A DNA stretch of 64,000 nt from Monocercomonoides exilis (taxonomy: Eukaryota; Preaxostyla; Oxymonadida; Polymastigidae). The notes under the pieces are model-generated. The model was not told the origin of the DNA and searched no databases. It saw nothing but the letters and a program-made list of their open reading frames with translations. The translations under genes and the position numbers were made by a program. The stretch is taken from NCBI GenBank assembly GCA_001643675.2, contig LSRY02000001.1, forward strand, positions 553,501 through 617,500, in the 5' to 3' direction. Numbering within the stretch: the stretch's first letter is position 1; every line of letters starts with the position of its first letter. Of this stretch, positions 10,801 through 19,550 are shown one piece after another.

Positions 10801-13800
10801 TTGTGTCTGCAAAGCAGGAGAAGAACGGTGATATTGAAATCAAATTATCTGAATGCTCAGAGATGACGCGGATACATCTGTTTGGAACAAGGCTCGTGGA
10901 GGCATTTGATGCAGGTACACTTTTGTCTGGGTTTAAATGGCTTGGAGGAAGAGCAACAAAATATCTGGAGGCACAGTCGTTCTATGAGAATGAGAAGCGG
11001 CTGGGAAGCGAGCAGGAATACATTCTGGAGAGGCAAAAGAGCGAGCGGAAGGTGGGAATGATGCTGGATGCTCCGGGATTGGTGGTGAATGCAATTGTGA
11101 ATGGCAACACTAGAAGGGAAGAAGCACGAACAACACAAGGCGAGCGGTTCAGCGGAAGAGGAGGCGAAGCCGGAGGTGCTTACAGCGATTCAGAGAAGGA
11201 CATTGACGATTATAGAGAAGGCAAAGCTTCAGGCGGGGATGTGATGCTGCTTGGGACAAATATACCTGGCAAAGAAAACGTGAATGACAGGAAGAACATT
11301 GACTTTCTTGTGGAACCGACAATGGTGCTTGTGAACCTGAAAGTGGGGGAAGTGGATGCTAACGGAAGAGCAAAGGTTATCATTCCAGCACAGTTTCTGA
11401 AGTGCGTTCACAGACAGCTTAAAGTTGTGGCAACAGACGTGGAAGGAGTCGATGCAAAGACAGTGGAGCTGGATGAGGCGAAGACCAGACAAGGGCAGAA
11501 AAAAGAAGGGAAAGAGGAGGAAGCCACAAGAGACATGCGGCTGATGGCGCCTCTGGACTGCAATGTGCATGTGGTGGAGAGGAAGATAGCAGACGTGGTA
11601 CTTGGAGAAGGAGAGTTCAATGAGGCAGAAGAAGCAGATGCATCTGAAGGGCACTGGAATGTTGGAGTTGGGTCTTGCATTAGCGTGGGGCAGCCGAAGC
11701 AGCAACGAGTGATCAAAGACCTGTCATCATCGAGCCATGTGACATTCTGCTGCTTGAGGGGGCTTCTGCGGTTGTATGCTTCTCTTTACGAGAGCGAGCA
11801 TATATCTCCAAGCTACAGAGACAATCTGAAGAAATATGAAGAGCTGTTTGGAGATTTGGAGCGTATGGATGTTAGCTGCAATTCTGAGGAAGGAGCAGAA
11901 GAGAAAGAGAAAGAGAAAGAGAAGCGCAAAGGAAAGAAGACATCAGCAGACGAGGAAGAGCTGAAGAAGCGGTGGGGCAGCATGGCATGCCACGAGGTGC
12001 ATGTGCTGTTGTGGAAGAGAGCACCACAATTCTTCGCAAAGCATGTAGCGCCATCGCTGAGGTGGAAGAAGGAGAAAGGAGTGATTGACTATGTCTTGAG
12101 TGGATCAGAGGATGTGCACGTGTTCGAGCGCTTTGCTCATCCTGCCCAGTTTGAGCAGCTGAATGCATTTGAGCAGATCTTGGTGATGAAAAGGCTGCTG
12201 GAACTGTACGAGGCAGCAGTGAGAAGAGCAACAGACGAAAAGAGCGAGAAGAGTTGTGTGAATGCGCAAAGAAGACTTGCTGAACACAAAAGGCGTTGCG
12301 TGGCATTTGTAAAGGATGCTGAAGAACGAGTGAAAGCGAAGGTTGTGGATCGAGAGAGAGAAAGTCGTATGTTTGAGGTTGCATTGACTGCTGGGCTGGA
12401 CACAAAAAAGGAAAAGACTTCGAAACCGGAAAAGCTGGAAGAGCGATTAAGAATGGAAGAGGAAATGAAAAAAAGAAAAGATGCTGAACGACAAAAGGAA
12501 AGAAAAAAAAGTGAAGCGGAATATGAACGGGCAAAACCAAGATCAATACTTGAAGATTTGAATGCAAAATTGTCATTAAGACGAAGCGCATGCTCAAATT
12601 CTTGCGACGATGAAGCTGAGTCGGGGAGCTCTTACTCGGAATCAGATGGATCTGATTCTAGATCTGATTCCGAATCTAGTAGTTCATCAAGGAGATTCAA
12701 AAAATCAAGAAAATCCTTTAAATCGAATAGCAATAGCAAGATGTGTCAAAAACGTAAAAAAATGGAGCATAAGCCTATGATGCGCATGGCAGCAGCAGAA
12801 GTTCCGGCAGTTCCACATTTCAAGCAGGTGGAGAACACGAAGGAGTACAGAGAAAGCGGCTACTGGAACGTGGAGTCTCCGACCAGGTTTCTGATCCCTT
12901 GGAGCCGCTTTATGGTCGATTATGCAATACACGAACTGGGCAGAGTGGTGGAAGAGGCAGAGATCGAAATTTGTGAGAGTGGAAAGAAGGAGAACAGAAT
13001 AAATAGGAGAATGTGGACAAATGCACCAGGAAAACCATTTATTTCACCATTTCTGATGGATGCAGTGTCATCGTTTGCTGAGACTGCCATTGCAATTGCA
13101 CTGAGCGATGTGAGTGTGAGTCGAGCGCGTGAGGAAACGAGCGTTATGACACTGGAAGGTGTTAGCAGGGCGACCATCAAATCAAAGAGTCCAATTCTTG
13201 TATTTACGAAAGAGATTGAGGAGGTGGAAAACAACTGCAAACAGAATGAAGACGCCCCTTCATCTTCAACTGTTCATTCCGCATCCGCTTCCGCTTCTGT
13301 ATCTGCAAAAACTGAAAATCGATCGACAGAAGAACAAAGAAAAATGCGAAAAGAGCTGGAGGATCGGATTATTGTGCAGGAGCTTGTAGTTAATGTTGGA
13401 CGCGAAACAGTTTGGGACAACGAAGAGAACTGCAACGTGCGACGGTACATCAACTGGGCAGAGCTGTGTGCCGGCGAAGGCTACACCTGCGATGTGATTG
13501 TCACCAACACGAGTGCAGGGCCAGTGACAGTCGATGTTCTCAGCCAGATTCCCGAGGGTGCAGTAGCCATTGGGAGAGGATTCACCACAAAGACACGGAG
13601 CATCGTGCTGCAGGGCTTCCGGACGGAGATTCTGAGGTACTCGTTCTACTTCCCGTTTGCCGGGCAGTTCAGACACTTTGCGACACATGTGTCTGTGAAA
13701 GGGAACTATATTGGATGCAGCGTTGAAGGAGGACATCGCATCCGTGTGATGACTCCAGAGGAGGCAAACTCAGTCGTCAAGAAGGACGACGAAGACTGGG

Positions 13801-15554
13801 ACAGCATTGCACGCGACGGGTCAGACGAAGCGCTGTATGCATTCTTGGAAGGCAACAACGTGTTCCAGAGCAACGTGAAACTGTCCTCGATCTGCTGGAG
13901 ACTGCGCGAAAAGGCAGTGTTTGATCGAGTGATTGAGATTCTGCTGAGACGCGAGTTGTACGATGATAGTGTGTATTCATATGCGCTGATGCATAACGGA
14001 CCAGAAGCAGCGATCAAACTGTATCTGATGCAGAAAGGTTCTAATACGATTGAAGGGATACTGCCAGAGTATGACACAATCAAGTCGTGCATCTACCAGC
14101 AGGATCCTGTCCAGAACGGGAAAGTGCGGCTGCTCGAGTACCGCCCTCTGATCAATGCGAGAACATTCCACCACGGAAAGGGATCAGAACAGATTGCAAA
14201 CAAAGACCTTGCAAAACAATACAGAAAGTATCTGAGCTATTTGGCGCATGGTGCTGTGCTGGAGCCAGGGAAGCCGAGAAAGGTGAAGAGCGAGATGTTG
14301 ATTGATGACAAGGAGAAGCTGGTGCTGGTGTACTATCTGGTTCTTCAGGAGCGGATAAAGGAGGCAATCGAACTGTTCGACTCAATCGGTTCAGAAGCAT
14401 CATCGTCTTCAACTCCATCATTATCTTCAACTCCATCATTATCTTCAACTCCATCATTATCTTCAACTCCATCATCATCTTCTTCCAATTCAGAGAAAGA
14501 CAAAAAGCTGAGTGCAGAAGATGCACACGAGATGAGCCTGCAATACGATTATATGAGAGCTTATTTGGACTTCTGTCGGCCAATCTACAATGCCAGCTGC
14601 GGAGATGATCAGTCTGCAAGCAGCTCAAGTGGATGCAACGTGCCAACGTTGACAGCAGCGAGGGAAGTGGTGGCAAAGAGAAGAGAAGAGCCGATTACTC
14701 GGTGGAGGTTGATGTTTGAGCAGCTGGAAGAGCAACTGAAGGAGATTGACAAAGCTTATGATGATGCCAATACGGAGATGGAGAAAGAGAAAGAGAAAGC
14801 CAAAGACAAGAAGGAAGAGAAAGAAGAGAAAGAAAGAGGAATGCTGCTGGAGAGTGAAGTTGAAAGAGAAAGTAAAAGACAGAAGATGTTGGCAGAATCA
14901 ATGGTTGCCGAAACGCAGCTGGAGCTGAAGGTGGATGCAGAGAAGATGGAAGCACATCTGATTCAGAAGAACGGAAGAGAAAGAAGAGGGAAAGTGAGAT
15001 TCTATTTGGTGAACATGGAGCTTATGTTCAGCATGAAGCCATTCATGAAGTGGAACTCAGACCCGATGTTTTCTCTTGTGAAGGCAACGAAAGAAATAAA
15101 GGTTTCGTTTGCCAAGGACAAAGAAGGGAAAGAAGGCAAAGAAGAGCTTCATGAAGAGATAATTGTGAAGATTCCTGAAGAATTCAAGCACAAGAATGCT
15201 TTTGTTGAAGCCGAGTATTGTGGGAAGAAGCGTCTTTCAGAGTGCTTCAGCCACGGCATGGACATCACAATGTACGAGGCGACGGGAAGACTGCGTGTGG
15301 CGAGCAAGAAGACAGGGCTGCCAGTAGCGAAGGCGTATGTGAAGGTGTACAGCCAGAGAGAAGGCGAAGGCACAGCAGGAACATTTGTGAAGGATGGATT
15401 CACAGACGTGCGTGGTTGCTTTGATTATGCGTCGGTGAATAGCGGAGATATCAGAGGCAGGCAAGACGGGAGAGAGAAGAAGTATGCAGTGCTTATCTCG
15501 AGCGATGAATATGGCTGTGATGTGAGGGAAGTTAAAGCCCCAGCTGAACATTAA
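7830..15554 (+). CDS. Giant alpha-2-macroglobulin-like protein, intron-free
   Basis: Open frame of 2574 codons ending in TAA; a second in-frame ATG at 7860 (MSESVDIAFLESF) is an equally good start. No signal peptide or membrane segment is seen, so a cytosolic location is inferred. Recognisable blocks are: an extended-strand domain near residue 1889 (VIVTNTSAGPVTVDVLSQIP); a helical repeat block near 2020-2055 (LREKAVFDRVIEILLRRELY); RLLEYRPLINARTFHHGKG near 2100; YYLVLQERIKEAIELFDSI near 2167; LQYDYMRAYLDFC near 2237; and a C-terminal strand domain near 2500-2570 (FVKDGFTDVRGCFDYASVN). I recall the same order of motifs in large bacterial (planctomycete-type) and protist proteins with MG-like domains, so function is inferred only at that level. 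Low-complexity linkers lie near 1590-1630 (Ser/Asp) and 2290-2355 (Glu/Lys coiled coil). The absence of introns and a higher GC than the flanks are notable. No thioester motif was noticed. Confidence 0.7.
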   Translation: MGLIVTTITFMSESVDIAFLESFVFAKTCEERKKVVEELTSNSVERLYYGILNEQLSFPEGETEEEKYLMTQLKSLGYNGNNIWNLFQLRRGMISFSASDEKKKAEIVKYLREDILHTSYNHTREVGAIARIANAPDADKATFLDPVKSDFDKAVESIAYENDFISDLNSEGLFRVSHFNFDSDGLKQFFNKLPNATLPNMLDLVMKYLENDGKYSKIGINFTREQLETIMAVFVDVLQDDAFIEHYVRSLKPCGEIEFETDMEAQQQYYDAVWNFAVRLPAVSSGKKAGLMLSCLAFDAKHGVFKKNRFLEYLAIPQSNVSLLQLPEKSVRRRLEEYCSMDQDVFSKVLNYTCKRGTEGEWWNRADDVVRRYLLEFLRIADNTSEFEDYVQKERLHGLFIEAKLLDGQFKCVEKVSKPEDNWLIEHVTGRVEMAFADENPEVFDGEDNSVRFVSVKVKNVKEMKVQVFEMNTLSYYMLEKREITSNVALDGLVAAEERIMKFDRINRAVLHVERVELSSLGKKRGVFVVVLTGAGLTSRAIIRKGSLRLASRCTAHGQAVTILTEKNEVVDWERSCIWIDGRKYSKSTNPAKETGLLENGEILVPYRTGNDQFNEILKDVIIGDEKDEFYVQTSFRHMKEEYKFQCGIYADREELTRYTQAHIILRPQLRCNGTAASVTMVENVNVTVTATNMDGVPTVRQYDDVELHDGEVSVVRFEIGEGLRQLAVRVSGAVRVLSDLGRKVDVAAERVFSVNQVDETMTVAQAALRREAGRGYVLELFGKAGEKLCGQEMSLTLHWRQFNNTNHSVSGINLLSDENGEVELGYLQDVIGIEVRVKVKNSPYKSNELMGFAVEDGRGRYGGEERDGADLTYVAMEGEELRLPFVSKGWEEEKKYLTLMLMNVDGMPGEDLTRLLAVDEGEIVLPGILKAGDYELFDWKCEKTTKIAILSRWRGKEKEKDKQAENKETSRHLIGKRRVGKWKSERTVHIVSAKQEKNGDIEIKLSECSEMTRIHLFGTRLVEAFDAGTLLSGFKWLGGRATKYLEAQSFYENEKRLGSEQEYILERQKSERKVGMMLDAPGLVVNAIVNGNTRREEARTTQGERFSGRGGEAGGAYSDSEKDIDDYREGKASGGDVMLLGTNIPGKENVNDRKNIDFLVEPTMVLVNLKVGEVDANGRAKVIIPAQFLKCVHRQLKVVATDVEGVDAKTVELDEAKTRQGQKKEGKEEEATRDMRLMAPLDCNVHVVERKIADVVLGEGEFNEAEEADASEGHWNVGVGSCISVGQPKQQRVIKDLSSSSHVTFCCLRGLLRLYASLYESEHISPSYRDNLKKYEELFGDLERMDVSCNSEEGAEEKEKEKEKRKGKKTSADEEELKKRWGSMACHEVHVLLWKRAPQFFAKHVAPSLRWKKEKGVIDYVLSGSEDVHVFERFAHPAQFEQLNAFEQILVMKRLLELYEAAVRRATDEKSEKSCVNAQRRLAEHKRRCVAFVKDAEERVKAKVVDRERESRMFEVALTAGLDTKKEKTSKPEKLEERLRMEEEMKKRKDAERQKERKKSEAEYERAKPRSILEDLNAKLSLRRSACSNSCDDEAESGSSYSESDGSDSRSDSESSSSSRRFKKSRKSFKSNSNSKMCQKRKKMEHKPMMRMAAAEVPAVPHFKQVENTKEYRESGYWNVESPTRFLIPWSRFMVDYAIHELGRVVEEAEIEICESGKKENRINRRMWTNAPGKPFISPFLMDAVSSFAETAIAIALSDVSVSRAREETSVMTLEGVSRATIKSKSPILVFTKEIEEVENNCKQNEDAPSSSTVHSASASASVSAKTENRSTEEQRKMRKELEDRIIVQELVVNVGRETVWDNEENCNVRRYINWAELCAGEGYTCDVIVTNTSAGPVTVDVLSQIPEGAVAIGRGFTTKTRSIVLQGFRTEILRYSFYFPFAGQFRHFATHVSVKGNYIGCSVEGGHRIRVMTPEEANSVVKKDDEDWDSIARDGSDEALYAFLEGNNVFQSNVKLSSICWRLREKAVFDRVIEILLRRELYDDSVYSYALMHNGPEAAIKLYLMQKGSNTIEGILPEYDTIKSCIYQQDPVQNGKVRLLEYRPLINARTFHHGKGSEQIANKDLAKQYRKYLSYLAHGAVLEPGKPRKVKSEMLIDDKEKLVLVYYLVLQERIKEAIELFDSIGSEASSSSTPSLSSTPSLSSTPSLSSTPSSSSSNSEKDKKLSAEDAHEMSLQYDYMRAYLDFCRPIYNASCGDDQSASSSSGCNVPTLTAAREVVAKRREEPITRWRLMFEQLEEQLKEIDKAYDDANTEMEKEKEKAKDKKEEKEEKERGMLLESEVERESKRQKMLAESMVAETQLELKVDAEKMEAHLIQKNGRERRGKVRFYLVNMELMFSMKPFMKWNSDPMFSLVKATKEIKVSFAKDKEGKEGKEELHEEIIVKIPEEFKHKNAFVEAEYCGKKRLSECFSHGMDITMYEATGRLRVASKKTGLPVAKAYVKVYSQREGEGTAGTFVKDGFTDVRGCFDYASVNSGDIRGRQDGREKKYAVLISSDEYGCDVREVKAPAEH
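14406..14477 (+). repeat. Four tandem 18-bp units in the giant gene
   Basis: Four near-identical copies of TCTTCAACTCCATCATTA encode repeated SSTPSL units in a Ser-rich linker between two conserved blocks. The in-frame unit length makes copy-number change tolerable. Confidence 0.9.
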
Positions 15555-16252
15555 TTCAAATAAAGAATGAAGAAAAACTTGAAGCTGAATACAGAATTGT
15601 GCATGTTTTCGAAAACCAATTATCAATATTTGTAATTAAGCTAACAGAAGGAACTGCTTATATTACAAAGATTGAAATTAGTCGAGCCACAAGTAAAGAA
15701 AAAGAAAGAAATTAAAAAAGAAAAGTGTTTTTAAAATGATAGGAATAAATTATTCAAAGATTTGTTGTGTGTTTAGTTAATCTTTGAGAGAACTGTAAAT
15801 TTTTATGAAAAATTACAATTTTTTTTTTTTTTTCATTATAACGTTTACTTGTTATGACTCAATTTAGTTTTATTTTCATAGCTTATTTCAAAACATTTTT
15901 GATATGTTTTACAACAAACAGACAAGCGAAGCTTAAAAATTCCATTTCGCCTTCATAATAAAAAACAGGTGAAATTTCCAATAAACGAAAAAAAAATAAA
16001 CAATAGAATAGAAAAAGAACATAGCCATCTAATAAACGTGAAAATACAGAGAAAAACATATGAAGTGAAAAGATGATCGACAATGAAATTAAAATAGAGA
16101 ATTATAATATGCAATTCAAACATAATTTGTACAAAGACAACAAAAAAGAACAAAATTCATCGATATATATCCAAAAACTGATTATTAGCATAGTGTTTCC
16201 ATTCACCCATCACTAAGTACTCAAATTGAAGGCTTGACTTTTCAAGTCATTT
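15555..16252. other. Convergent intergenic region
   Basis: Lies between the stop of the plus-strand giant gene and the stop of minus-strand presenilin. It contains T-rich and A-rich runs; I see no gene. Confidence 0.5.
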
Positions 16253-19200
16253 TCACAGAATCAATCCCAAAAATGACATTCCTCTGGCAAAGGGATGAAT
16301 GATGTACCGACTGATGAAATAGATAGCTGTTGCAGTGAAGATGGAGATAGGCAGTGCTGGAAGAGAGTTCCTCCACAACGCAAGAAGAACCACAGTCATT
16401 GATAGCCCCTGTATTTGTGTGAGTGTGAGTCAATTAATATGAACATACAAAATTTGTAAAATGCATCGATTATAAAAGTGATAAAATGCAAATAAATAAA
16501 CAAATAAAATATTGTTTTAGGAGATTATTATGAATGCAATAAAGAAATAGCACAATAATTTGAGTGCATACAAATAGAATTGAGAAGAAGCAAGCAAAAG
16601 TTGTTGTCCAATCTGTTAAGATTGCCCGTGACATCAAAAGAGAATAAAAGATAAAGTCGCCAAGACCCAGCCCAAGATATCCATCTGAATTGCATCCGCA
16701 TCACACAAAATGATTTGGTTATTTTGGGAAAATCAAAAATCAAAAATCAAAAAATATTGAATAAAACGAAAAAAGAAAAAAGAAAAAAGAAAAAAGAAAA
16801 GAAAAGAAAAGAATATAAGAGAATTTGTCAGATTAAAAAAACAATAACAAAAAAAAGAAAAGAATACAAAAATAAAATAAATAAATAAATAAACAGAAGA
16901 AATAACACACCAACAGATACTTCAACCTCGTCTTCAGCCAATGGCTTCTCTTTCTTCGAACTCTCCTTCTTCTTATTCTTTTGCTTTCCATTTGGATCAG
17001 AAGAATCAGAACCCGAACTCGATGCTCCGTCTTGTGGTGAGTACGAATCCACAGGAAAAGTGGTGATTGAACTGGGCAAAGGTGACGTGGCCTGCTCTTC
17101 CCCCTTTTCATACTCATCAGCAACATTCACAGAAGACACAGCTGAACTCACAAGCGAGCGCGAATCTTCTGAAATGTGCGAGTTCGAATCAGCTGATTGA
17201 GCATCAGACGCCAACGGAGCCTTCCTCATTCTTGCTTCGCCTTCTGCTTCATCGCCTTCTGCTCCACTTTCCAAACGTTTTTCTTTTTCTTTTCTTTTCT
17301 TTTCTTTTTTGGCTTCTTTCTTCTGTTGCTTCATCTTTTCTGCTTTTTCCTCTTTTTCTCTCTGCTTGAGCTTTTTGCATTCTCTTTTCTTTCTTCTCAA
17401 TTGATGTGCTTCTTCATCGTCATCGTCCACTTCTTCCTCTTCTTCATCTTCTTCCTTCTCATCCTCTTCTCCCTCCATCAGTTCTTCTTCATTTTCTTCT
17501 TCTCCTTCATCTTCTGTTCTTTTTGAGCCTCTTTCCATTTCTCCTGATTCTTTTATCAGGGCATTGCCATCATTTCCTGAAGACAATATGCTATGTGATG
17601 TGATGTTTGAATTTGTATTTAACCTTTCCTTGTCCATCTCCCTCTCTGCTCTCACATTTCCTTCTTCGTTTCCTTCTCCTTCTCCATCCCCTTTTCTTTC
17701 AGTTTTTCTCCCTCTCCTCTTTCCATTTTCATTCACTTCTCCATCATTCACCCTTTCAATATCATCATCCTCTCCAGTTCCATCAACGCCCCTCCTGTTC
17801 GACGCATCCGTCTTCACAATGACCCTTCCTTCGCCTCGAATATCTTCCATCCTTCCTTTCCCCATCTGTGCTGAGTAAATCAGACCAGGAATGGGCTCAT
17901 TCCGTTCGTCTGCAATCTCAATCAGCTTGTTCAACGCACAGCACGGACACAACACAGCAAAGAGATCATAGCCTAAAAAAAAATATAAAGTGGAAAATAA
18001 ATGAAAGAAAATTCATAAAGTTCATTAAAAAAAGGTTAGTGCAGTCATTGAAAAATGATAAAAAAATGCACTCAAATGAAAAGATCTAATTGCAGATGAG
18101 TCAATGACTCAATAAGCAATAAATAAAATAATAATACAGGAAATATAACTTATCTTTTCTTATCTTTTCTTTCTTTTTCTTCTGCATACATGCAACCAGC
18201 ACAAGAAGAATCCAGGTTGTCCATTCAGGCAGGTTCGTAAGCATCCACGCCATGAATATGGAAATCAATATGAGCACTATTTGCTGGAGGATTAGAGGAG
18301 ATGTGATGTAAATTGCTATGACGCCACCCACCGCGAAATTTAAACAGAAGAACACAAAAGTGAACCAGTCAATGTGAACATTGTATCTGACAAGAAGATT
18401 ACTAATAAAATGGTAACATTGCAAAGGGAATATTAATTTCCATTCACAAAAAAATAAAATAAAATAAAATAAAATAAAATAAAATAAAATAAAATAAAAT
18501 AAAATAAAATAAAATAAAATAAAATAAAATAAAATAAAATAAAATAAAATAAAATAAAATAAAATAAAATAAAATAAAATAAAATAAAATAAAACGAATC
18601 AAAGGAAATGTTTTCAAGATATGAAGAAAACACATATTCCATACTATAGAACAGTCCCTCCAAATACTCCTAGGAGTACAACAGTGGCAACAATAAGCCA
18701 CCCGTAAATGATTTTTGTGCACCCCTTCATATAGCAGCATAATATAACAAATGTTATGATAACGATCAAGACTACAAAAACTGCAGCAATGATAATAGAT
18801 ATTATCACCACCTTTGATGAATTTTCATCATCAGGATTTGCAGGAGGTTCTCCAGTAGCTTTTGGTCCAAAGGGAATACAAAATCCATCAGGTCTTAAAC
18901 AGTGAACCGCCAATTAAATGTTAAAGAAAATTTCAATAAAAAAGCACACGGCGCAGAACTTGGAGTCATGAATAGTGAAAGGTAAGAATCTCCACCTGTT
19001 CCAATTGATAAAATTACAAATATCACTCCAATGATGGTAATGGCTTGTTGAATGAGATTAATTTACGAATTTTGAAGAATTATATGAAAAAAATGAACAA
19101 GGCAATTATTTGCAAAGATTTCACAAAAATTTTATAACAAACTCACAGGTACAATGATAGAAGAAAGAGCACCAGCATGAATTTCAACATCTGCTTCCGT

Positions 19201-19374
19201 ATCAAAATGCCTTCTTCTAATTCTCTTCTTCTTTTTAGCAGGTTGTTCTTGAGTGTTTTTATCTGTATCAATTGACTTTCTGGCAGAATCAATTGGTGGT
19301 GTTTGCACATCTTCTAACAGTCTTGCTGTTCCTTCATCCACTTTTGATGAAGTCTCATTTTCTGATGCACTCAT
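16253..19374 (-). CDS. Presenilin (intramembrane aspartyl protease), seven exons
   Basis: Catalytic subunit of gamma-secretase-type intramembrane cleavage in endomembranes. Exons: 19374-19143, 19043-18950, 18893-18645, 18401-18190, 17972-16911, 16684-16572, 16408-16253. All phases agree and give 705 aa. TM1 carries VPVTITIIGVIF. A lumenal loop and TM2-TM5 follow, with NFAVGGVIAIY and LPEWTTWILLVLVA matching family signatures. The first catalytic residue is D265 in CYDLFAVLCP, the second D626 in LGLGLGDFIFYS, and the PAL motif is residues 671-673 in NSLPALPISIF. Everything needed for activity is present. The cytosolic loop between the two aspartates is about 360 residues against about 128 in human presenilin 1. 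It is filled with Glu/Lys-rich low complexity, encoded mostly by the 1062-nt fifth exon. Exon 1 gives a charged N-terminus ending in a basic KKKKRIRRR patch before TM1. Confidence 0.96.
18451..18590. repeat. (AAAAT)28 microsatellite inside a presenilin intron
   Basis: An uninterrupted AAAAT array lies in the intron between exons 3 and 4. On the minus strand it translates without stops as a hydrophobic FILFY repeat, which produces misleading open frames. The splice model removes it. Confidence 0.95.
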
Positions 19375-19550
19375 TCACAAAAATAAAAGATATCCCAAAT
19401 TATTGGATTATTAAAATCGTATGAATGAAGGATATAAATATTAATATACGATTTTTGATCAATTATTTAAAAAAAGGCTTATAAAAATTCTTACGGTTTT
19501 AATCTTTTAATCTTTAAAAGTGAAGTGTGTTTAATCAAGTTATTTACAAA

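Noticed and set aside
18433-18663. Minus-strand open frame rich in FILFY repeats
   Set aside because: It is the translation of the AAAAT microsatellite within a presenilin intron; the splice model skips it.
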